Assembly: GCA_017411325.1 (NCBI GenBank)
Contig: JAFQQJ010000019.1
Location: forward strand, 62,001-126,000
Length of the DNA stretch: 64,000 nucleotides
Reading direction: 5' to 3'
DNA from: Clostridia bacterium
Lineage (GTDB): Bacteria > Bacillota > Clostridia > CAKSNL01 > HGM11501
The notes beneath the pieces are model-generated. The model made no database searches. It was given only the letters and a program-made list of their open reading frames with translations, and was not told the DNA's origin. The position numbers and the translations under genes were made by a program. Position 1 is the first letter of the stretch. Every line of letters begins with the position of its first letter. Below are positions 33,253-41,038 of this stretch, piece by piece.

Positions 33253-33987
33253 ATGGACCTTAATTTCAGTTTTCCAAAAGAACTCGCAAGGGTAAAGGAT
33301 GAGAAAATTCCTGTTGTTTTATGTGGCGGAACGGTGGAATATCACGGAACCCACTGTTCTTTCGGATGCGACTCTTTAATTGCCGAAGGACTTATTAAAA
33401 AACTTTCAGAAAAAAAAGAAATTATGATTTATCCCACGGTTTATTACAGCCCTTCAAGCTATGCCGTTGCCGACGAAACCAGCGGAACGGTACACATTGA
33501 AGAGGATGTCTTTGAAGCCTACCTTTTCGGGATATTTAAAAATATGCTTTATGCAGGGCTTCGTAACATTTATGTTGTAATTCACCACCAGTTTGAATCC
33601 GAAAGCCTTATGCCGATGACGCTATCCTATATGAAGGCGGCAAAGCGTGCCACAATGCGCTATCTGGAGGAAACACTTGGCAAAGGCTGGTGGGGCGGCG
33701 AAAGCTTTTCAGACTACTATGACAATCTCGGCGGAGGCGATGACCCGTTTTCCTGGATAAAGGTAATTCCCACAATGAGCACAGAAGTTCAGAAAGCAAC
33801 CGGCTATGATCATGCCGGAAAATATGAATGTTCTATTTTAATGGCATTATACCCTGACGCCGTAAAAAAAGAACGCCTCGGAGACATTACCCACTGGTTT
33901 GCCGAAAGTGCAAAGGACGCCTCCGTTGAATTGGGTAAAGAAATGATTGAAAAATCCCTCATATATCTGGAAGAAAAGATAAAATAA
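33253..33987 (+). CDS. creatininase-family amidohydrolase
   Basis: The 244-residue protein belongs to the creatininase family of metal-dependent amidohydrolases (cyclic amides, formamides, mycofactocin). Family motifs are VLCGGTVEYHGTHCSFGCDS (about residues 19-38, keeping the Glu, His and Asp metal ligands), VVIHHQFES and DHAGKYECSILM. The true substrate is unknown. ATG 33253 has AAGGAGG. It ends the three-gene operon and a terminator follows. Confidence 0.88.
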   Translation: MDLNFSFPKELARVKDEKIPVVLCGGTVEYHGTHCSFGCDSLIAEGLIKKLSEKKEIMIYPTVYYSPSSYAVADETSGTVHIEEDVFEAYLFGIFKNMLYAGLRNIYVVIHHQFESESLMPMTLSYMKAAKRATMRYLEETLGKGWWGGESFSDYYDNLGGGDDPFSWIKVIPTMSTEVQKATGYDHAGKYECSILMALYPDAVKKERLGDITHWFAESAKDASVELGKEMIEKSLIYLEEKIK

Positions 33988-33988
33988 A

Positions 33989-34015
33989 AAACAGCAGGCG
34001 TTGCCTGCTGTTTTT
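33989..34015 (+). terminator. terminator of the creatinase-like operon
   Basis: Stem AAACAGCAGGC / GCCTGCTGTTT with a 3-base loop and a T run. It is also placed to end the convergent ireB transcript. Confidence 0.85.
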
Positions 34016-34019
34016 ATAC

Positions 34020-34271
34020 TTATTTATCAGAAAGATAGTCGCTGAACACAACCTCTAAAAGCTCATCACGGTCGATTTTGCTCATAATGGTTCTTGCGCC
34101 GTTATGACTCGTGATATAACTGGGGTCCCCCGACATAATGTAACCCACAATCTGCCCTATGGGGTCATATCCCTTTTCTCTGAGTGCTGCGCACACAGTG
34201 CTGAGTGCCGCTCTTATCTCGTCTCCTCTGTCAAGCGGAAGATGAAACATTGTAGTGTTGTCCATATTCAT
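34020..34271 (-). CDS. ireB: IreB family regulatory phosphoprotein (UPF0297)
   Basis: The 83-residue protein matches IreB/YrzL: MDNTTMFHLP, ALREKGYDPIGQIVGYIMSGDPSYITSHNGARTIM and IDRDELLEVVFSDYL. The TT pair near the N-terminus (residues 6-7) matches the threonines phosphorylated by the IreK Ser/Thr kinase in Enterococcus, where IreB limits cephalosporin resistance. The gene usually sits by alaS and ruvX; here it stands alone with its own promoter. Confidence 0.93.
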   Translation of the reverse strand: MNMDNTTMFHLPLDRGDEIRAALSTVCAALREKGYDPIGQIVGYIMSGDPSYITSHNGARTIMSKIDRDELLEVVFSDYLSDK

Positions 34272-34295
34272 CGGTTACACCGTCCTTTCTCTCTT

Positions 34296-34324
34296 ATAAT
34301 ACTACTAAATTATGAGAATTTCAA
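34296..34324 (-). promoter_or_regulatory. promoter of ireB
   Basis: Minus-strand -35 TTGAAA (34319-34324), 17 bases, -10 TATTAT (34296-34301). Confidence 0.55.
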
Positions 34325-34358
34325 TACCTGAAACCGATTTTTAACAAATTCGTAACAT

Positions 34359-36071
34359 TTATTTTACTGCAGCTACCGCTTTTTCGTTTTCTTCCTTTTC
34401 AAGAACCGTATAGGCTACCTTGCCAACCAGTGTCTTAGGCAGGCTGTCACGGAATTCATATTCTCTTGGAAGAGCGTACTTTGCAATATTCTTTTCGCAA
34501 AGCTCACGGATTTCCGCCTTAAGCTCGGGAGATGCAACAAATCCGGGCTTAAGTACGATAAATGCTTTTATTCTCTGCATACGGTAATCGTCCTTTACGC
34601 CGATTACTGTAGAAAGCATAACCGCTTCATGGGAGTCTATTACATTTTCAATCTGCGAAGGATACACATTGTAGCCGCTGGTCACTATCATTCTTTTAAG
34701 TCTCTGCTTAAAGTAGATAAAGCCATCCTCATCCATATAGCCAAGGTCTCCTGTGTGAAGCCAGGTTCTTCCGTCCTCGTGAATCTGCAATGTTTTAGCA
34801 GTTTCCTTGGGCTCATTTAAGTATCCCGTCATAAGAGTGGGGCCTGAAATGCAGATTTCTCCAAGCTCGCCCGCTTCTGCTTCATCAAAGGTATCAGGAA
34901 TGACGATTTTATAAAATACATCCGGGAAGGGCACACCTATGGACCCTTCTCTGTAATAGTCCTTTGGTGTCAGGCAGCTTGCGGTTACGCATTCCGTCAA
35001 GCCATAGCCCTCTCTTACCTGAATCTGTGCTCCGTGTTCCTTCAGGAAGGCATCAACCTTCTTTTTAAGAGAAACAGAAAGGCTATCGCCGCCCGAAAAC
35101 ACCCCTTTAAGGCTGGATAAGTCTATATCCTGCATACCTTCGGAACGCATCATCGCTTCAAAAAGTGTGGGAACTCCCGCCATATAATTGGGCTTGTATT
35201 TCTTGAAATGGCCTGCAAATTCCTTAACATCAACCTTGGGAATAAGTGCACACATACCGCCGCCCAAAAGCATTGTATGTATACATACGCCAAGACCGAA
35301 ACCGTGAAATACAGGCATTGCGGAAAGCATTACATCCCCTGCTTCGAAGCATCCGCTTGCCGCAATCGTCTGAAGGGCAAGAGCGTTGAAATTACGGTTG
35401 GAAAGAAGAATTCCTTTTGCAGTTCCGGTTGTACCGCCGCTGTATAAAATCGCCGCGGTATCTTCGCTTTCGGGAAGATTCGGCATTGCGCCCGTATATT
35501 TTTTGCCGTTTGCCATAAAATCCTTATAGGTGATAACCTTATCAGAGGTTTCTACCTTTCTTTCGTGGCCGATAAATTTATATGCAAAGCTCTTTATCGG
35601 TGGAAGTGCTTCCCCGATTTTCGTCACTATAACCTTTTTAAGCTTCGGCTTCCCTTCTATCGCCTCAAACTTTGTATAAAAATCGGTAAGGGTTATTGCA
35701 AGAACGCTTTCAGATACGTTTAAGTAGAAAAGTATCTCGTTTTCAGCGGACAGGGGATGAACCATATTTGCAACCGCTCCGATTTTGTTTATCGCATAGA
35801 GCATAATAATTGCCTGAGGTGTGTTGGGAAGACAGATTGTAACCCTGTCTCCGCTCTTTACGCCCTCCGCCAGAAGTGCATTGGCGCAAAGGGATATTTC
35901 ATTAATAAATTCCTTATAGGTTTTTGTATTTCCCATAAAGTCATACGCCTTATTGTCGGGATATTTTGCCGCCGACGAAAGAACCATCTCATACATTGAC
36001 TTTTCGGGATATGTGAGTGTAGCAGGCGTATCGCCGTAAAATTTAATCCATGCTTCAGAATTCAAAGTCAA
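34359..36071 (-). CDS. AMP-dependent acyl-CoA synthetase / ligase
   Basis: The 570-residue enzyme activates a carboxylic acid to acyl-AMP and then acyl-CoA. Visible motifs: ILYSGGTTGTAKGILLSNRN (P-loop-like, about residues 209-228), GYGLTECV (about 356), TGDLGYMDEDGF and KRMIVTSGYNVYPSQIENV, then the C-terminal Lys in LPKTLVGKVAYT. It resembles long- or medium-chain fatty acid CoA ligases. Its start overlaps the end of the acyltransferase gene upstream by 17 bases, so the two probably act on the same acyl group. Confidence 0.92.
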   Translation of the reverse strand: MTLNSEAWIKFYGDTPATLTYPEKSMYEMVLSSAAKYPDNKAYDFMGNTKTYKEFINEISLCANALLAEGVKSGDRVTICLPNTPQAIIMLYAINKIGAVANMVHPLSAENEILFYLNVSESVLAITLTDFYTKFEAIEGKPKLKKVIVTKIGEALPPIKSFAYKFIGHERKVETSDKVITYKDFMANGKKYTGAMPNLPESEDTAAILYSGGTTGTAKGILLSNRNFNALALQTIAASGCFEAGDVMLSAMPVFHGFGLGVCIHTMLLGGGMCALIPKVDVKEFAGHFKKYKPNYMAGVPTLFEAMMRSEGMQDIDLSSLKGVFSGGDSLSVSLKKKVDAFLKEHGAQIQVREGYGLTECVTASCLTPKDYYREGSIGVPFPDVFYKIVIPDTFDEAEAGELGEICISGPTLMTGYLNEPKETAKTLQIHEDGRTWLHTGDLGYMDEDGFIYFKQRLKRMIVTSGYNVYPSQIENVIDSHEAVMLSTVIGVKDDYRMQRIKAFIVLKPGFVASPELKAEIRELCEKNIAKYALPREYEFRDSLPKTLVGKVAYTVLEKEENEKAVAAVK

Positions 36072-36921
36072 TCACCTCCGAAAGTGGTTTATCAAGCAGT
36101 TCAGGATTTTTAAATAAATGCTTTACAAGCTTTAAGCTTCTTGCAAAGTAAAAACCGTCCGCAATTCTCTCATCAAGCGTAACCCCTATTGACACAACAT
36201 CGCGGGGAACAAAATTTCCTTCATCATCGGCAACTAACTCCTTATGGATAACACCGATTGTTATAACAACGCTGTTTGTACCGAAGTTATTTAAGTGATG
36301 ATATACAGCATCGCACTTTATGCTTCCGAGATTTGATAAAAGCACGGAGCAGTAGTTTATATCAACATCCGTAACCATACGGGGCATAATCCCGTGGGAA
36401 TCCGCAAAGCGCATAATTCCCATAAAAATATGCATCATAAATTTCGGAAAATGCTTTACCACATTCAATATATCATCGGGATTTTTTGTTTTCTTTCCGC
36501 TTCTGGTTTTTGTAAGCCAGCTTGTTATTCCGTCGGTAATGTCGGTAAGAACCTCGTCCTCCTTAACCTTATAAATCATAAGGGTTTCCTCGGCATGGTC
36601 GGTAAACTGCTTTTTAACCGTAAAGCCCAATGTTATATCGTTTCTGTCGTAAAATTTTTTCCCCGATATATACCTGTTTAAAAGGGGACGCATTTTAACT
36701 GTTCTTGCAACCGCTGCAAGAAAACAATGAAAAAGAGTAACCTTGCGTTCCCCACTCGCATTCTTCTCTTTGATATAGTTAAGAAGTTCGGTTACATCTA
36801 TTGTTTCATTTATATAAACTTCAGCATCCGTTCTCTTCGGCATAAGATATGCCATATAATGATGCATTCCGTCAAGATTTCTCACTTTCACGGCATCACG
36901 TCTGTCTCCCCATTTTCTCAT
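36055..36921 (-). CDS. 2-oxoacid dehydrogenase-type acyltransferase domain protein, altered active site
   Basis: The 288-residue protein has the chloramphenicol acetyltransferase / E2 catalytic fold without lipoyl or peripheral domains. The family HxxxDG motif near the C-terminus reads LDERIADGFYFARSLKLV, so the catalytic His is Glu. Either another residue acts or the protein is non-catalytic. It is the first gene of an operon with the acyl-CoA ligase. An acyl transfer onto an unknown acceptor is plausible, but I cannot name it. Confidence 0.78.
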   Translation of the reverse strand: MRKWGDRRDAVKVRNLDGMHHYMAYLMPKRTDAEVYINETIDVTELLNYIKEKNASGERKVTLFHCFLAAVARTVKMRPLLNRYISGKKFYDRNDITLGFTVKKQFTDHAEETLMIYKVKEDEVLTDITDGITSWLTKTRSGKKTKNPDDILNVVKHFPKFMMHIFMGIMRFADSHGIMPRMVTDVDINYCSVLLSNLGSIKCDAVYHHLNNFGTNSVVITIGVIHKELVADDEGNFVPRDVVSIGVTLDERIADGFYFARSLKLVKHLFKNPELLDKPLSEVIDFEF

Positions 36922-36934
36922 CTTACCATCTCCT

Positions 36935-36953
36935 TATATCTCATATAGATATA
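36935..36953 (-). promoter_or_regulatory. palindromic operator candidate before the acyltransferase gene
   Basis: TATATCT-catat-AGATATA, perfect 7-base arms, lies between the -10 box and the ribosome site. It has the size and symmetry of a repressor site. Confidence 0.45.
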
Positions 36954-36961
36954 GTCGCTAT

Positions 36962-36990
36962 ATTATACTACCTTTTTCGACATTTGTCAA
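36962..36990 (-). promoter_or_regulatory. consensus promoter of the acyltransferase-ligase operon
   Basis: Minus-strand perfect -35 TTGACA (36985-36990), 17 bases, perfect -10 TATAAT (36962-36967). Confidence 0.8.
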
Positions 36991-37004
36991 ATCAAAGAGA
37001 ATTA

Positions 37005-37033
37005 TTGACATATCTTACCTTTTTAACTATAAT
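37005..37033 (+). promoter_or_regulatory. consensus promoter of the RlmI-like gene
   Basis: Perfect -35 TTGACA (37005-37010), 17 bases, perfect -10 TATAAT (37028-37033); it starts 14 bases from the divergent promoter. Confidence 0.8.
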
Positions 37034-37064
37034 ATATCTATTCATCTTTGAAAGGAAGTTTCAT

Positions 37065-38282
37065 ATGGAACGCAATTTTCCTAAAGCAAAAATAACAAAA
37101 AAGGGCGAGCTTTCGCTAAAGGGCGGTCATCCCTGGGTTTTCGATGCCGAAGTAAAAGAAATATCCGGCTCCTGCGAAAACGGTGATTTAGTAGATGTTT
37201 TCTCGGAAAAGGAAAGATATTTAGGGACCGGTTTTATCAACGATAATTCCAAAATAAGAATAAGGCTGATTTCCCGCAACGCCAACGATAAATTTGACGA
37301 AGATTTTTACCGCCGCCGTATTCGCTGGGCTTTAGAGTACAGAAAAACAGTTATGGGCGAGGATTTTTCCTGCTGCCGGTTGATTTTCGGAGAGGCGGAT
37401 ATGTTCCCCGGTCTCACGGTAGATAAATTTTCCGACATATTGTCCGTTCAGGTTTTATCTCTCGGAACCGAAAGAATAAAGGATATGCTTTTTAAGCTTT
37501 TAACCGAAACACTTTCCGAAATGGGCTATCCGGTCCGTGCCATATACGAGCGTAACGACGTTGCTATCCGCGAAAAAGAAGGACTTACTCAATACAAGGG
37601 CTTTTACAAAAAAGAAGGGCTTTCCGATGACCTTGACGGTCATGTACAGATAAATGAAAACGGCATTATTTACGATGTTGACTACATAAACGGGCAGAAA
37701 ACCGGCTTCTTTTTAGATCAGAAGTATAACCGCCTTGCCATAAGAAAAATCGCAAAGGGGAGAAGAGTGCTTGACTGCTTCACTCACACAGGCTCCTTTG
37801 CCTTAAACGCAGCAGCAGGAGGTGCTTCCTATGTCAATGCAGTGGATATTTCAGAGGATGCCTTGAATACAGCAAGAGAAAATGCCCGTCTTAACAGCTT
37901 AAACCTCGACTTCACCAAGGCTGACGTATTCGACCTTTTAACCGAAATGGAGATAAGCAAAAAATGCGATTATGATTTTATTATCTTAGATCCTCCCGCA
38001 TTTACAAAGAGCAGTGCAACGGTAAAAAATGCTTACTACGGCTATAAGGAAATAAACAAAAAAGCCATGAAGCTTCTTCCGAGGGGCGGATATTTAGCGA
38101 CTTGCTCCTGCTCTCATTTTATGAAAAACGAATTATTCGTAAAGATGCTTAAGGAAGCCGCATCTGAGGCATCTGTTTCGCTCCGCCAGATTGAGTGCCG
38201 TCAGCAAAGCGCCGATCATCCCATTTTATGGAATGTTCCCGAAACAGATTACTTGAAATTTTACATTTTCCAGATAGTATAA
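37065..38282 (+). CDS. class I SAM-dependent rRNA methyltransferase, RlmI/RlmL-like
   Basis: The 405-residue protein has an N-terminal PUA domain (about residues 8-80, LKGGHPWVFDAEV), a linker EEHVD-like domain, and a C-terminal Rossmann methyltransferase: DCFTHTGSFALNAAAGGA (SAM loop, about 236-253), VDISEDAL and ILDPPAFTKSS (catalytic motif). E. coli RlmI makes m5C1962 in 23S rRNA; homologs in Bacillota vary in target. ATG 37065 with AAAGGAAG is chosen; the frame upstream covers the promoters. Confidence 0.9.
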   Translation: MERNFPKAKITKKGELSLKGGHPWVFDAEVKEISGSCENGDLVDVFSEKERYLGTGFINDNSKIRIRLISRNANDKFDEDFYRRRIRWALEYRKTVMGEDFSCCRLIFGEADMFPGLTVDKFSDILSVQVLSLGTERIKDMLFKLLTETLSEMGYPVRAIYERNDVAIREKEGLTQYKGFYKKEGLSDDLDGHVQINENGIIYDVDYINGQKTGFFLDQKYNRLAIRKIAKGRRVLDCFTHTGSFALNAAAGGASYVNAVDISEDALNTARENARLNSLNLDFTKADVFDLLTEMEISKKCDYDFIILDPPAFTKSSATVKNAYYGYKEINKKAMKLLPRGGYLATCSCSHFMKNELFVKMLKEAASEASVSLRQIECRQQSADHPILWNVPETDYLKFYIFQIV

Positions 38283-38317
38283 TAAAAAAGCTTGCGATTC
38301 GGCGGTGCTTGTTAGGG

Positions 38318-38337
38318 ATAAATCGCCCAAAAACCAC
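38318..38337. repeat. 20-bp dispersed repeat, copy 1
   Basis: ATAAATCGCCCAAAAACCAC, identical to 59185-59204. Confidence 0.75.
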
Positions 38338-38377
38338 GATTTTGGCACATAACTGTGTCAAAAAGTTTTGAAATAAG

Positions 38378-38410
38378 AAAAAAGCAAGGACATCGAGTCC
38401 TTGCTTTTTT
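38378..38410 (+). terminator. terminator after the RlmI-like gene
   Basis: Stem AAAGCAAGGAC / GTCCTTGCTTT with a 5-base loop, flanked by A and T runs. Confidence 0.8.
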
Positions 38411-38569
38411 ACTCAAAAATCCTTTGGGCTTTTTATCGCATATCCATCAAGGATTCCTTCAACTTTTTTCCTATGCGAAGGAAATTTTCTTAGGCATCTT
38501 AATATGCCGTGAAAATTTTTATCGCATTTACAGTTTTGAGTTAGGAATTTTTCGTCTTAGAGAAACATA

Positions 38570-38606
38570 AAAAATGCAGACATACTGGCGTATGTCTGCA
38601 TTTTTT
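38570..38606 (-). terminator. terminator of the SLH / YaiI operon (bidirectional form)
   Basis: Stem AAAATGCAGACATAC / GTATGTCTGCATTTT with a 4-base loop and A/T runs on both sides, 60 bases past the YaiI stop. Confidence 0.8.
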
Positions 38607-38665
38607 GTGAACTATAAGCGGAAAATAACAAGTCAAAACCGACTTCTCCCTAAGAAGCACCGCCG

Positions 38666-39112
38666 TTATTCGCAAGCTTTTAATTTATCCAGCAATTCGC
38701 CAAGTGCCTTTTTATACGCCTCATCATCCGCCGATGTTCTTTTTTTCGGCCCTTTTATTCTTTTGCCGCTTCTTATGGCTTTTTTTGCTTCATAGCGGTC
38801 AGCCAGGAGAAAATCAATATTTTCCGCCGTATACAAAAGCCCGTCCTGACGGATTGCATATGCCCCTTTTGCAAGGCACATGGATGCAAGTCCATAGTCC
38901 TGAGTCACCGCTATATCCCCTGCTCCCGCTCTGTTTGCAATCACGAAATCGGCACTGTCAGCGCCCTTATCAACGGTAATGCAAAGTGCATCACTTCTTC
39001 TGAACTCGTGGGATGTGTCAGAAAAAATTATAACTTCAATTCCTCTTTTAACGCCTTCCTTTACCGTTATATCGGTAACGGGGCACCCGTCTGCATCAAT
39101 TAAAATTTTCAC
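38666..39112 (-). CDS. YaiI/YqxD family protein (UPF0178, DUF188)
   Basis: The 148-residue protein matches the conserved family: MKILIDADGCPV at the start, ADFVIANRAGAGDIAVTQDYGLASMCLAKGA in the middle and DRYEAKKAIRSGKRIKGPKKRT near the end. The fold is PIN-like with conserved aspartates, but the function is not established. It follows the SLH gene by 8 bases and ends the operon. Confidence 0.93.
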   Translation of the reverse strand: MKILIDADGCPVTDITVKEGVKRGIEVIIFSDTSHEFRRSDALCITVDKGADSADFVIANRAGAGDIAVTQDYGLASMCLAKGAYAIRQDGLLYTAENIDFLLADRYEAKKAIRSGKRIKGPKKRTSADDEAYKKALGELLDKLKACE

Positions 39113-39120
39113 TTTACACC

Positions 39121-40035
39121 TCAGAAAAAGAATTCGTAAAGTACATCAAGATCTTCTGTATATTTTTCGTCAAGGAAGAAGTTTACCAAAAGATTTTTTG
39201 CTTCTATCCTGTGCTCTTTAACAAGCGCACGGTATTGCTTTTCGGTGAGCTCTGCCTGCGTTTTATAGTCAAAAGAGGGATCTTCAAGATATTTTTCCAT
39301 ATTCACCGCAATTGTCTCAAATACCGCCTGTATCTCGGGAACCTCCGTTCTTTTCATAAGGTCATCTCTTACGCCGGCAATAACCCTTGTAAGTCTTCCT
39401 TCCAGTTCTTCCCTGGCAACGGACTGCAGGTCAAACGGCGGGATTACCGGAAGCTCATCAAGAACGAACTGCGAAAGTATCACGCAGGCCTCTTCCCTTG
39501 TTATTTCCTCTGTTGCCCTGAAGCATCCTGCTTCATCCGTGGAAATAAGGAAATTTGAAAGCATTTTCTTAACGCTTTCCTCCGCCCATGGGGATACGGC
39601 ATCGTTAAGTGTCACTTCTACAGGAAGCATGGTAAACTGCATAACATTATCAAGCATAACGCAGACCTGCTCCCGTGTCAGCGTGTCATCCGGCCCGAAA
39701 AGTCCGTTTCCGTAGCCCTTTATATAGCCCGCATTTACCGCAATAGCCACATCATTATAATACCAGGCATCTTTCGCCACATCGGAAAAGCTGATTTTTC
39801 CCAGGTTTTCATAATTGAATACACGGTTTATTATTTTAACCGCCTGAGCGCGGGTAAGTGTGTCATCCGGCCCGAAAAATCCGTTTCCGTAGCCGGATAT
39901 TATCCCCTTTTCGCTCATTGCATAAATTGCTCTTCCGCCCTCGCTCTGCTCATTTACATCGTAAAAGACATTGCTTGCACCTGCCGTTGTGCATAAAAGC
40001 ACTGCAGCAAGAGCTGATATAAAAAATTTCCTCAT
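39121..40035 (-). CDS. secreted SLH-domain protein
   Basis: The 304-residue protein has a signal peptide (MRKFFISALAAVLLCTTAGA) and three SLH repeats (about residues 24-195; ISGYGNGFFGPDDTLTRAQAV is the clearest), which bind pyruvylated secondary wall polymer at the surface. The C-terminal 110 residues form a helical Glu-rich domain unknown to me. ATG 40035, six bases after AAGGAA, is preferred to TTG 40041. It lies between a membrane-anchored acidic protein and yaiI in one operon. Confidence 0.88.
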   Translation of the reverse strand: MRKFFISALAAVLLCTTAGASNVFYDVNEQSEGGRAIYAMSEKGIISGYGNGFFGPDDTLTRAQAVKIINRVFNYENLGKISFSDVAKDAWYYNDVAIAVNAGYIKGYGNGLFGPDDTLTREQVCVMLDNVMQFTMLPVEVTLNDAVSPWAEESVKKMLSNFLISTDEAGCFRATEEITREEACVILSQFVLDELPVIPPFDLQSVAREELEGRLTRVIAGVRDDLMKRTEVPEIQAVFETIAVNMEKYLEDPSFDYKTQAELTEKQYRALVKEHRIEAKNLLVNFFLDEKYTEDLDVLYEFFF

Positions 40036-40045
40036 AGTCAATTCC

Positions 40046-40879
40046 TTACTTTACCATATTCATATAGTAGGCCTTTCTTGCAGCCTTTTCATTTTCATAG
40101 GCCTGCTTTACGGTGTTGATGATGGATAAATCTCCGCCAACAGCCTTAAGTTCCGCTTTCATCTGCTCAAGAAGACCTGAAACCTTGGCATCGCACTCGC
40201 TCTGAAGCCCGGTGGCATATCCAACATACTTACCTACGAAGCCCGCCTTTGAAAGATTTTTCTTCTGCTCCTTGCTCATAGAGGAATATTCACTTCTCGC
40301 ATTGGCCTCTATCTGATTGAGCTGTCCGATATAATAAGCCTTCATACTGTAAAACTGTGCAGTATAATTCTTTATTATTTCACTTTCCTTCGCCTTATTC
40401 TTTTTAGTGCTGTCTGTTTTGCCTGTTGTTGCAGTCCCGGGGTTCTCTGTTTTCGTTGATGTTTCTGTCTTTGAGGGAGTCTCTTCCGTCTTCACGGGCT
40501 CTTTTTCTGTTATCTCCTCTTCAACCTCCGGAGCTTCTTCTTTTTCAGGTGCCTTCTCTTCGGCAGCTGAAGACTCTTCAGCGGTTGTTTCATCAGTATT
40601 TTCTGTTTCAGCAAGCAGTAATGCCGTAGCCTCTTCTACCGACATTTCTCCTCTGGCAATCATTTCTTCTTCCTCGGGAGTAAGATTTCTGGGAACCACG
40701 TCAGAATATTCTTTGATTTTTTCCTCCAGATCCTTTTTGTTGTCTTCAATCATCTTTTCCACGCCTTCCCTGTCATTTGTCAGGGCAAGATAAAGCGCTT
40801 CAATATTGTTTCTCTGCCATATACATAAAGCTCCGAGTATAAGTACGGTTACAAGCGAAGCAATCATCCATTTTTTCAT
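40046..40879 (-). CDS. membrane-anchored acidic linker protein of unknown function
   Basis: The 277-residue protein has one N-terminal membrane helix (about residues 5-22), a helical segment (35-95), a Glu/Thr/Lys-rich unordered linker (about 95-165, EEKAPEKEEAPEVEEE) and a C-terminal helical domain of about 110 residues. I recognise no family. With the SLH protein 10 bases downstream it forms a surface-protein operon with a consensus-like promoter. Confidence 0.75.
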   Translation of the reverse strand: MKKWMIASLVTVLILGALCIWQRNNIEALYLALTNDREGVEKMIEDNKKDLEEKIKEYSDVVPRNLTPEEEEMIARGEMSVEEATALLLAETENTDETTAEESSAAEEKAPEKEEAPEVEEEITEKEPVKTEETPSKTETSTKTENPGTATTGKTDSTKKNKAKESEIIKNYTAQFYSMKAYYIGQLNQIEANARSEYSSMSKEQKKNLSKAGFVGKYVGYATGLQSECDAKVSGLLEQMKAELKAVGGDLSIINTVKQAYENEKAARKAYYMNMVK

Positions 40880-40913
40880 AAAATTAATCCTTTCCTGAGA
40901 ATTATTCTCCTCT

Positions 40914-40942
40914 ATTATACCATCCTAAATCCTCTTAGTCAA
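40914..40942 (-). promoter_or_regulatory. promoter of the acidic protein / SLH / YaiI operon
   Basis: Minus-strand -35 TTGACT (40937-40942), 17 bases, perfect -10 TATAAT (40914-40919). Confidence 0.75.
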
Positions 40943-40972
40943 TAACCCTGATTTTAAATTTATTTTTAACTC

Positions 40973-41001
40973 TTTACAAAAAAGATTTTTTATTATATAA
41001 T
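40973..41001 (+). promoter_or_regulatory. promoter of the Wzz / tyrosine kinase pair
   Basis: -35 TTTACA (40973-40978), 17 bases, perfect -10 TATAAT (40996-41001). Confidence 0.65.
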
Positions 41002-41038
41002 ATAATAACAATATTTATATCGTTTATGAGGTGATTTT

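Larger units (their letters stand above)
38283..38665. other. gene-free stretch with two strong hairpins and repeats
   Basis: After the methyltransferase comes a repeat motif (38318-38337) and the inverted pair TTTTGGCACA / TGTGTCAAAA, then a terminator (38378-38410). A 160-base AT-rich segment follows with ACTCAAAA near its left end and TTTTGAGT near its right end, and a 12-base direct repeat TTTTTATCGCAT (38430-38441 and 38516-38527). A second terminator closes it (38570-38606). The short frame inside has no ribosome site or family. It may be an insertion remnant or an unannotated small RNA. Confidence 0.5.

Noticed and set aside
38355-38570. Plus-strand 71-codon frame between two terminators
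   Set aside because: No ribosome site and no recognisable protein; it starts inside a repeat and crosses a terminator hairpin.
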